Shown here in pieces: positions 56,147 through 64,000 of a stretch of DNA of 64,000 bases. The notes beneath the pieces were generated by a model that worked only from the letters and a program-made list of their open reading frames with translations, was not told the origin of the DNA and ran no database searches. Source of the stretch: Chlorops oryzae (taxonomy: Eukaryota; Arthropoda; Insecta; Diptera; Chloropidae); NCBI GenBank assembly GCA_020466095.1, contig CM035806.1, positions 126,784,393 to 126,848,392 on the forward strand. Reading direction: 5' to 3'. How positions within the stretch are numbered: position 1 is the stretch's first letter; each line of letters begins with the position of its first letter. Position numbers and translations under genes: made by a program.

Positions 56147-56355
56147 GTAAAAATAAGCATTCCGTGTCAATAGAGTTCCGATCAGGAAGTTCAGAGAGTC
56201 GATGAAGAAGAAACCAGTTCGGAAGAGAAATCCAGTGGGGATGAATTTTAACTGGTTTTCTTCTAATATATTGTTTTGTTTACCCTAATATAATTTAATA
56301 TTCAAGATATTCTCTCTCTCTTTCTCTCTCTCCATATAAATATATATATATATAT
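56147..56355. other. Short unassigned stretch with (TC)n and (TA)n
   Basis: GTAAAAAT just outside the outer hAT end is its likely target copy. TCAGAGAGTCGATGAAGAAG and on could encode an acidic tail (EEETSSEEKSSGDEF then TAA at about 56251). It is too short to assign. CTCTCT and TATATA runs lead into the next MITE. Confidence 0.35.
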
Positions 56356-56758
56356 TAGTGTCTGACCGAAGGTTCGGCTTCGGCTTGGGTAATCGGCATA
56401 ATCGGCCAATTCTTAATCTTCGGCTTCGGCTTCGGCTGGAAAAAGCCGAATATTTTAGCAGAATATTTTTGCATTTTAATGGAAGCAAAAAAGTCACGAT
56501 AGATTTTCAATTGCTTCATTGAGACCTTTTACACTAGTGAATTATTGCCGTAAATTCTCACTTTGTGGGCGACTAAAGCGAAAGAATTTAGAGAAAATTT
56601 GAGCGGTTTTTTTTGTGCTTGTCGAATGAATAAAGACTGATTTTGTTTCCTTACTGTAAAAAGTTTTGCATCGGCTTCGGACTTCGGTCTTCGGCTGAAG
56701 TCTTCAACTCTGCCGATTGTTCGGCTTCGGCTAAAAATCCACCTTCGGTCGGACACTA
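56356..56758. mobile_element. 403-bp hAT-like MITE with CGGCTTCGG repeats
   Basis: TAGTGTCTGACCGAAGG at the left and CCTTCGGTCGGACACTA at the right. The flanks ATATATAT and ATATTAAT are similar but not identical. GGCTTCGGC units fill both subterminal zones. Confidence 0.75.
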
Positions 56759-56763
56759 ATATT

Positions 56764-56888
56764 AATATTTCCCTCAATATCCACTCAGCGAGCGCATTGT
56801 CAAGCGCAATCGTTGCGTGCTGTTTTGATATGTGCACATACGAGTATAGGCATTGTTCGCTCGCTCAGTGGTTATTGAGGGAAATATG
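56764..56888. repeat. 125-bp hairpin repeat
   Basis: ATATTTCCCTCAATATCC with CACTCAGCGAGCG pairs with CGCTCGCTCAGTGG and TATTGAGGGAAATAT. This makes a near-perfect inverted repeat of about 30 bp per side around a short centre. Confidence 0.75.
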
Positions 56889-58429
56889 CTAGGTAAGCAT
56901 CTTCAAAGGTGTATTTGGACCACTAATCATGGTCCGCCCACTCTGATTAATGCATCAATTTAAAGGGGAAGAACTAAGCTTTAATTCAAAATTTAAAAAA
57001 AAAATATAAAAAAAATGACGTCTCTCCTAGAAAATCAAGAAATAAAACTAAAATGCCAAATTTGTCTCATTTACCGTTATCGAAAAATTTTTTTTGTGTT
57101 GTTTTCGAAAAGTTCAGACAATTTTTTCTAAGAAACATTCGAAAAATTTTTGAAGCGAGGCGATTTTAGCCCCATTGTAATTCAATAAAATATGTTCTTC
57201 GAAGCAAAAACCTAAACTTTGACACCCTGTATCTCGGCACCCTGTGATTAAAATTTAGTTTTTTTTGCACATTTAACGTACTCTTACATCTTAACAGCTG
57301 TACCAAGTTTCATCCAAATCGGAGAGAAAAAATTTTGCCGGTGGTACACTTGACGTGTTTTGCCCCATATAGGGCTCCGTGAATTTTGGCCGCGTGAATT
57401 AAGCCCGCGATAAGTTTTTGGTCGCGGCCTAAATTCATTTTGCGAATGAAATATGACCGCGACAAAAAATCCAATTTTTATCACGGTCAAAATTCATTTT
57501 TTCGTTGCGGCCTTATTTCATTCGCAAAATGAATTAAGACCGCGCGGTCAAAATACATTTTTTCGTTTCAAAAATGAATTCCGACGAAATATTATCAATT
57601 ACACTAGCTTACACCGAAATGCTCCAAGAACCAAAGATCTGAATTCTATAGTGAAATTTTCCGCAGATTCCGAAAATGGCAAAAAAAATTTTTTATATAT
57701 GTATATAGGGTATTCCATACTCAATGGATCAAAAAACAGGAGGTGATAGGGGGAACCCATACAAGCAAAAAATTGTATGGAAAGGGGGGTTCATATTGCA
57801 CTCGTAAGGAGTTAGAGGCGCGGAAAGAATTCGACTAAATTGGTGAGCATACTGTTAGGCGGATATGTAAAACTAAAACACTATTCAGAAAATTTTAAAT
57901 TTCTTAGATTTTTCTTTTTCTCATGCTGCCTAAAAGTGTGCTCAATAAATTTGATTAAAATAACTTTTCTGGGAGTCAAAAATACAAAATAATTATTTTC
58001 AAACCTTAGCTTTGCATTGATTGTGAAACTTTTTTTTAGCAACCATGGTATTAAATTCAAGAGAAAAACTCAAAGTTTTCGAAAAGAGTAAAAAAAGAGG
58101 CTCGATCGTATTTCTTTTGAATTAAATCACTTTAAAAGCCAAAATTACACTATTTTAGGCTTAGATGGTAGTACCAGAGAAAACGGAGTTGAATTATTTA
58201 AAATCGTAGTATGCAGTGTTAACGGAAAACCGCCAAGCTTTTCAAATCATATGTGATTTTGAATTTACGGCCTGTAAGTGAGGAGCACCAATGAATAAAC
58301 CAAAATAGTGTTTTTTGCATGTAACTACTCAGGGATGCATTTGCGACCCCCCCCCCCCCCCTGCCATACGATTTTTGGTCCGTCTGGACCCCCCCTATCG
58401 CCTCCTTTACATAGACTTTTTTTGTTTAA
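56889..58429. other. Mostly unassigned sequence; CCGCGAC inverted motifs at 57380-57560
   Basis: GGCCGCGTGAATTAAG, GTCGCGGCCTAAATTC, ATGACCGCGAC and GAATTAAGACCGCGCGG recur in both orientations over about 180 bp, probably the end zone of another MITE. A C run of 14 lies at 58347-58360. No gene recognised. Confidence 0.4.
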
Positions 58430-59289
58430 AGGACTCTACGCTAGAGCTGCAAAACTATCGATGGTACTATCGATACTATCGATAGTTTCTATTTTTAATA
58501 ACCATCGATGGTTTTTATTCGCCATCGATAGTTAGATAAGCATCACTAACAGACAATGTTGCTCATCTTTAGCTAAAAAAGGACGCGAGTACTTGGCGAT
58601 AAGTAGAATTTTAGATTTATGAGAAATTCCGACCACTTCAACGGAATTTGAAAGAATGTTCAGTAAATCGAAAATTCTTATTTCGGACAGAAGGACGTCC
58701 TTTGAACCCAATAACGTCGACATGTTATTGTTTTTTAACAAAAATCAATGGCTGGTAAATTTATTACCTTGTGATTTTTGTTCCCTTTTTTGTTTTTTTA
58801 ATGATATATGAACTGTTTACCAATAAAAATACGGTAATACGTTGAAAGCTATAAAATCTAAAAAACGGATGCAACTTTTGTCATTATTAAATTGTCTAAA
58901 AATAAACAACTAGTTAAAAATTTTCAATTCAAATATTAACTCCGAGTCATGCGATACTATCGACGATATATCGATAGTTTGGACTATCACTATCGAAACT
59001 ATCGATGGGCCGACTATCGATAGTATGACAGCTCTACTCTACGCTCTAAAGCAGCAAGTAAATTTCCTATACCAAACACATTTAGAAAAAACAAAGAAGT
59101 ACTTTGGCTTACTTTCGCTACTTGAACGCATACGCTAAGTACAAGTAATCGGACTCACAGGGTTGCATTTAAGTCATACATTTTCAATTTTTCTGTCGAC
59201 CTGTCATTGAAATTTCAACTCTGATTTCCTTTCTTCAAAAGAATGAGCTCGTTACTTCCTTTCAATTTACTTTAACAGCGTTGAGCCCT
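58430..59289. mobile_element. Family M Harbinger-type MITE, copy 2, with nested hAT
   Basis: AGGACTCTACGC at the left and GCGTTGAGCCCT at the right lie inside TAA (58427-58429, 59290-59292). The interior GTAAATTTCCTATACC to CTGATTTCCTTTCTTC matches 20875-21122. A hAT element sits 12 bases into it. Confidence 0.8.
58442..59036. mobile_element. 595-bp non-autonomous hAT element with TATCGATAG repeats
   Basis: TAGAGCTGCAAAACTATCG and CGATAGTATGACAGCTCTA, with a perfect 8-bp duplication CTCTACGC (58434-58441, 59037-59044). TATCGATAG-type palindromes crowd both ends. The - frame at 58532-58741 has no clear transposase motif. Confidence 0.92.
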
Positions 59290-59649
59290 TAAGAACGTAA
59301 ATTTCACAATCCAATAAGTTTCCATGACGCTTTATTAAGTGCAAATTTAGCATCTCGGGCTCCCCTACTATTGACATTTTCTAAAAATTTAAATTTTTGT
59401 TCGGAAAATTATTTAAATTCTATGAAGCAGGCTTTGAAATTTTAAGAATTTGGAAGGCAATAACAATGAAAACTAGACAGCTTTTAGCATTTTTATCGCA
59501 TTTTCTCAAAATGCTGAAAAATGCTGTTCAAAAACCAACAACACTTACATTAAATTCAAAGTCGCATTTTAAAGCATTTTGTCAAAATGCAAATGTGGCT
59601 GCAGTGGAAACTGCCTCTAACATGTAACCACCCAACGTTTTATTAAAAT

Positions 59650-59890
59650 TCTGATCAAAAGCGACTCGAATTCGAGTCGCGTGGCTGAATTAAATAATCA
59701 AATATACGCTCGTTTTCTGATCGAATATAACTGTTTTGTCGGGAGAACATTGTACCTTAGCCGCGACTCTTCTTGGGGAATTATATAATATATGATATCA
59801 TTTGCGAGTCGTTTTCGAGTCATATTTTTCATCATAATCGAGTCTTTTTTGACTCATATTTGTGATCATTTTCGAGTCTTCCGAGATATA
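59650..59890. repeat. Dispersed GACTCGAAT/ATTCGAGTC motifs
   Basis: CGACTCGAATTCGAGTCGC and then GTTTTCGAGTCAT, AATCGAGTCTTTTTTGACTC and TTTTCGAGTCTTCC appear in about 230 bp. It may be the remains of a MITE; its ends were not found. Confidence 0.45.
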
Positions 59891-59898
59891 TTTACAAT

Positions 59899-60311
59899 CA
59901 GGGACCGTAAATAACGGTTATTTTGAAATTTCTTACCCAAAAAAGGCTTATGAAGGAAAAGTCGTAGAAATATTTTACATACAGTATTCTTGTCTTGCCG
60001 TTTGATAACAGCCTGCTTTATAATTTTTCGTTTTTTTTTTAATCCAGCCAGAAATAACCGTTACTCTCGGCCGTTTATTTTGTCCGCTCCCAATAACCGT
60101 TATTCTCGGCTGTTAATTTTTTACATCGAAAATAGCCGTTATTCTGGGACGGTTAATTCTTACGTCGAAAAAGACAAAACCTCATCAGCTCTGCATTTTG
60201 TTCTTCGTAAGTTTTTTCGTTCTGTATTGATAAAATATCCTATGGGACGGCCCTAAAAACCCGTTATTTAGAGACGTTTATGGATAAAAGTTATAACCGT
60301 TACGGTCCCTG
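59899..60311. mobile_element. 413-bp non-autonomous hAT element with ATAACCGTTA repeats
   Basis: CAGGGACCGTAAATAACGG at the left and AACCGTTACGGTCCCTG at the right. A perfect 8-bp duplication TTTACAAT (59891-59898, 60312-60319). AATAACCGTTA(C/T)TCTCGG repeats five times inside and makes a repetitive open frame that is not a gene. Confidence 0.92.
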
Positions 60312-60376
60312 TTTACAATCGATTGTTTCCAAAATAAAAAAATATTGATAAATCAATACAAATTGTTTGACTTTTA

Positions 60377-61133
60377 AGCCCAAAATCCAACATTGCGAGA
60401 GCCCGATGCGAGAGCGCGAGACGCACAAAAAGTTCAATACATTCAATCATATGGTTCAAGCTCCAATGTATCGCACTGCGAGACCTCGTAGCGAGAAAAT
60501 TTTGAAAATTGAATAATTCTTGTTGCGAGGCAATTTGACAAGTTAATGATGTAGCTATTTTTTGAGTACTCGCTATTGGGTACTCGTTTAAACTAATAAA
60601 TCAAAAATTTTTCACTGTTCCGTGAAAAAGGGCTTTTCAAATATTTCGCGAGCTTTGGTTCATTGCGAAAATTTTTTGAAAATTTTTGAAAATTTTGAAT
60701 TAATATTTAAACTTAAGTGATAACGTGTAATTTTTATGACTACTAGGTACTTGTTAGATTCATACTTCGTTCAAATATTGCATTACTAGAAGTGAAAATA
60801 TACTTTCATCTGCGTGACGCAAAACTCTCATTGGAGCATGATACAAGAAAACAAGATAGCGCCACTTCAGTACCGCTATTTTGAGGCTCTCTTTGAGAGC
60901 CGAAAATTGAGTTTGTGACGTCACTGAGCGAGAAATTGTTGTTGTTTCCCATGCTATTCAAAAAAGTAAAAAAGCCGGTTTAACATGGGAAACAACAACA
61001 ACGAATCGCGATTTTGAGTTTGTGACGTTTTCTCTCTCAAGTGGCGCTATCTTGTTTTCTTGTATCATGCATTGGAGATTAAAATACGTCGCGCACTCTC
61101 GCATCGGGCTCTCGCAATGTTGGATTTTTGGCT
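60377..61133. mobile_element. Family G Harbinger-type MITE, copy 3, with nested P-like MITE
   Basis: AGCCCAAAATCCAACATTGC at the left and TTGGATTTTTGGCT at the right, TTA on both sides (60374-60376, 61134-61136). Apart from the 241-bp insertion it aligns with 19035-19520. Confidence 0.88.
60837..61069. mobile_element. 233-bp MITE with P-element-like ends
   Basis: CATGATACAAGAAAACAAG continues ATAGCGCCACTT for about 31 bp and is mirrored perfectly at the right. A perfect 8-bp duplication CATTGGAG flanks it (60829-60836, 61070-61077). The Drosophila P element also starts CATGAT, has 31-bp ends and makes 8-bp duplications. Inner inverted GTTGTTGTTTCCCATG copies lie at 60939 and 60987. No frame. 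Confidence 0.8.
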
Positions 61134-61266
61134 TTAAAGTCGGGAAGTCGCATACACCGTTTTCGGCGACGAAAACGAAATTCCATACATTAGCTCCGAA
61201 AAAATTTCTGGTACAGAAAGTAGCGGCGAAATTCAGAATCGAAACCATGTAGGACTGTAGGTCTAA

Positions 61267-61657
61267 TGCTATAAACAGAATAAGGGCGTCAGCGAATATT
61301 CGCTCGACGTCGTTGCTTAAAATACACACGGTTATACGAAGCTGCCCACAACACAGCGAATTTCGCCGCGTCAAAACGCCGCAATAGCTCTAATTCTAAT
61401 GGTAGCGCCGGCGACTGGCGAATAGCAGAATTTACACATCAGAAAACATATGCATTTGTATAAAATCTTTGAGATTTTGTTTCGAAAATGAGGGTTTGTA
61501 CTTTCTGCTGGCAATGACTTATATTTTCAATCATAGTTTTTCGAAATTCTGAAAACAACATGAGTTCGCCATTCGCTGTCATTGTGTTCACCCGCGCGAA
61601 TTCCTCGGCGTATTCGTCTGGCGAATATTCGCTTACGCCCTTATTCTGTTTATAGCA
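61267..61657. mobile_element. 391-bp Harbinger-type MITE
   Basis: TGCTATAAACAGAATAAGGG, then CGTCAGCGAATATTCGC, is mirrored at the right. TAA flanks both ends (61264-61266, 61658-61660). GCGAATATTCGC palindromes repeat inside. No coding content. Confidence 0.88.
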
Positions 61658-61708
61658 TAACTGTCGACGTCGAAAAGCCTCTGCCGCTAATAAGAAATTC
61701 ACCATTAG

Positions 61709-61830
61709 GCAGGTATAGGAAATTCAACTCTTTCGAGAAATTCACCAAAAAGCTACCAACAAAAACCTTAAGCAGGAATAGGAAATTCAACTCTTTCGAG
61801 AAATTCACCAGAAGGCTACCAACAACAATA
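61709..61830. repeat. Two-copy tandem repeat, about 64-bp unit
   Basis: AGGAAATTCAACTCTTTCGA with GAAATTCACCA(A/G)AAGGCTACC occurs twice in direct order. Confidence 0.85.
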
Positions 61831-62686
61831 CGGGTAGACACAAAGTGGCACTATGATGCCACTTGTGAGAAAATTATCAAAGAAACACGGCGTCGGCTCT
61901 GTTTTTTATATTGCTTGAAAAGTTCATAATTGAAACTTTATAAAATGTATTACGATATGTTTTTGTTTAATGTGCACGAATAATTTCATTTTGTAATAAA
62001 TTTACATACATTTTTGACTACGGCTACGAATTTGATTGTGCATAGAATTTAGCATTTTTGCTGAAAAAGCTTGATCAAAAAGTTATGTGGACAGGGTAGG
62101 ACAAAAAACCATATCTATTTCTCCTTAATATTGAGTTTCCTTGATTATTTTTATGTTTTTCAAGCTTTTCATGGCATTTTATGAGTTTGGTAGATATTTT
62201 ATATGTAATGTACTCGAAAATCTCCCAAAATTAAAATTAAAAGTGGCAATGCATTTCACCACAGCAGAGCTAAAGCCTTCGCTGCCATAGCGTGCTTCTC
62301 TTTTCCTCATGCTATATGCCTATGTTGAAGCAGCGTAGCTCTAACACATTGCAGGGATTAGGAAGAAGAAGAGTTAGACCTATAGTACTATATGATTTAA
62401 ATGCAATATTGAATACTGATTTGCGACGGTCGCAGATGCTCAAATGTACTCTAAAATGAAGGATCATCTCTACTTTGTTGTTTGCAACTTCAATTTTTGC
62501 TAAAAAGGGTCATAATATAAAAGGGGTATTTACAAAGGCGTTTGAAAATACGAAAGCCGGAAAATCGGAATATTTTAACTGCTTAAAAAGTTGTGAAAGA
62601 TACAAAAAAAAGTTTAAACAAATTTTAAGAAGTCGAATTTTTTCCAATTTTCTGACTTTCTAACGTTTTTAACACGCCTTTGTGAA
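61831..62686. other. Unassigned sequence
   Basis: No ends, motifs or RNA seen. Confidence 0.4.
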
Positions 62687-62688
62687 TA

Positions 62689-62861
62689 CAGTGAACTACG
62701 GATAAATGCAACACGAATAAATGCAAAAACCTCACAAGTGCAAGGTGCTTTGAAGCCTTTTTTATGAGTTCCCATGAAAACATGCACGGATTATTGCAAA
62801 GAACGCATAAGTGCACAACAATTAGAGCAAAAAACGTGTTGCATTTATCCGTACTCTACTG
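62689..62861. mobile_element. About 173-bp pogo/Tigger-like MITE
   Basis: CAGTGAACTACGGATAAATG and CATTTATCCGTACTCTACTG are inverted ends that continue into CAACACG, flanked by TA. CAGT(A/G) ends with CGGATAAATGCA and a TA target are characteristic of pogo/Tigger elements. Confidence 0.75.
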
Positions 62862-62869
62862 TACCCCTA

Positions 62870-63516
62870 ATGTTATGGCATTTTTAAAAATCGCAAATTC
62901 TTCGACTTATTTTTGACAGTCAGCTGATTTTTACTCAACTTCACCACGCCATTGGGAGCCATATAGCATTTTGACAGGCTTTCCCATACTGTAATACTTG
63001 CTATAGATCATATATTACTATATGTGGCACTCCCAACAACAACCGAAATCCGTGGTGAATTAGTGATGCTAGAAATTTTTGAGCACTCGCGCAATTTTGT
63101 AACTAAACATAATTGCGTTGAACTTTCTTGATTTTGTCACCTTAGTATAAAACTTTTTTAGGTTTCAATGATAATTTATGCAATAATATACTCTTTTCAT
63201 TCAGAGGAGCTCTAAAAAGATGTAGTTTATGCATAATTTTGAGAAAGATTTTTCTTAAGTACTTGAGCCACTAAATATGTATCGATTTACAATTTTCAAA
63301 CATTTTTACAGCTCTAGGAAGGATGTGTTGTGTTTCTTAACCTTAAACAGCTGTTTTTGTTATTGTTTAAGATTTTATCAAATACAAATATTTTTAGTTC
63401 TGTGTTGTTCCAGATAAATGTTTTCGAACATTTTAAATATATGAAGCCTTTAAATTAGTCTCAACAGCTGTAAATAGTCAAAGCTGTTACGAGAGAAATG
63501 CTGGAAAGCTGCCAGG
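62870..63516. other. Unassigned sequence before second mariner
   Basis: TTCACCACGCCATTGGGAG and CTCCCAACAACAACC...GTGGTGAA near 62940-63058 form an imperfect inverted pair. Nothing else recognised. Confidence 0.35.
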
Positions 63517-63518
63517 TA

Positions 63519-64000
63519 ACAGGTTGGCTGATAAGTCTGACACATAGATGGCGTCGCTAGTATTAAATGCATATTATTTTTATATAGTGGCAACCTTCAA
63601 ATGATTCGTGTCAAAATTTGACGTCTGTAAGTCAATTAGTTTGTGACATAGAGCGTCTTTTGTGAAGCAACTTTTGTTATTGTGAAAAAAATGGAAAAAA
63701 AGGAGTTTCGTGTTTTGATAAAATACTGTTTTCTGAAGGGAAAAAATACAGTGGAAGCAAAAACTTGGCTTGAAAATGAGTTTTCGGACTCTGCCCCAGG
63801 AAAATCAACAATAATTTATTGGTATGCAAAATTCAAGCGTGGTGAAATGAGCACGGAGGACGGTGAACGCAGTGGACGCCCGAAAGAGGTGGTTACCGAC
63901 GAAAACATCAAAAAAATTCACAAAATGATTTTGAATGACCGTAAAATGAAGTTGATCGAGATAGCAGAGGCCTTAAAGATATCAAAAGAACGTGTTGGTC
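63519..64000 (+). mobile_element. Second Himar1-like mariner, 5' part, runs off window
   Basis: It starts ACAGGTTGGCTGATAAGTCT after TA (63517-63518). Compared with the end at 7088, seven bases (CCCCGGT) are missing inside the inverted repeat. The following 5' leader is nearly identical to the complement of 6911-7060. Confidence 0.95.
63691..64000 (+). CDS. Mariner transposase, N-terminal 103 residues
   Basis: It starts MEKKEFRVLIKYCFLKGKNT and is open to the window end. It holds both helix-turn-helix parts of the DNA-binding domain (APGKSTIIYWYAKFKRGEMS; LKISKERVG). The A-run after the ATG has the full length, unlike in the copy at 5849-6910. Changes from that copy include LENEFSD for LDNEFPD and IIYWYA for IIDWYA. 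The catalytic domain lies beyond the window, so function cannot be judged. The 7-bp deletion in its 5' inverted repeat would probably weaken transposase binding and mobility. Confidence 0.93.
   Translation, partial: MEKKEFRVLIKYCFLKGKNTVEAKTWLENEFSDSAPGKSTIIYWYAKFKRGEMSTEDGERSGRPKEVVTDENIKKIHKMILNDRKMKLIEIAEALKISKERVG

Noticed and set aside
59990..60256. 88-residue frame with repeated NNRYSR
   Set aside because: It translates the ATAACCGTTA repeats of a hAT MITE.

Overview
The window looks like gene-poor, transposon-packed DNA of a higher fly (Diptera, Brachycera). It is AT-rich. The recognisable coding sequences are a Himar1-like mariner, a DD37E Tc1-like element, a Jockey non-LTR retrotransposon, several hAT transposases, a PIF/Harbinger pair (MADF protein plus transposase) and a second degenerate non-LTR element. 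I found no convincing host gene, rRNA, functional tRNA or CRISPR array. Four runs of exactly 100 N are scaffold gaps (876-975, 13487-13586, 26317-26416, 47424-47523). The exact fly family is an inference I cannot settle from sequence alone.

Layout. 1-5 kb: simple repeats and a hAT relic (1801-3327) with a 560-bp hAT-like element nested in it. 5-8.8 kb: a decayed non-LTR element on + cut by a Himar1-like mariner on - (5798-7088) and a small MITE. 9.47-9.84 kb: a long CT microsatellite. 11158-12463: a structurally complete DD37E element with an open frame. 13.7-23.3 kb: tandem repeats and stacked MITEs (hAT, TA-target, Harbinger-type, and one TTAA-target element at 22558-23299). 27265-28791: a TA-flanked element with a repeated near-palindromic motif and a relic of a transposon-like protein. 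30097-30690: a hAT MITE.

31.2-43.3 kb: one Jockey element on the - strand. Its endonuclease domain is split by a 7.1-kb foldback element (33655-40787) with two near-identical 2.48-kb arms, a 739-bp loop and a 9-bp target duplication. The right arm later received a 1428-bp hAT element. Other MITEs sit in the Jockey ORF1 and 3' region.

43.3-47 kb: a 3.7-kb element with CTAG-rich ends and other repeats inside. 47.4-56.15 kb: the deepest nest. A BED/hAT transposase gene on - is interrupted by a PIF/Harbinger element (51784-55497), which itself carries a 1240-bp foldback in its MADF exon, and by a second hAT (48389-49736). The second hAT's target duplication was then hit by a 2-kb foldback built from a TCGA-rich 60-bp satellite (49740-51746).

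56-64 kb: more hAT- and Harbinger-type MITEs, one with a 233-bp MITE whose ends and 8-bp duplication resemble the P-element superfamily. At the right edge the 5' part of a second Himar1-like mariner runs off the window.

The 'genes' here do not form a pathway. Their order and target duplications give a relative history of insertions, and most terminal boundaries were fixed by matching both ends and the flanking duplication by eye.
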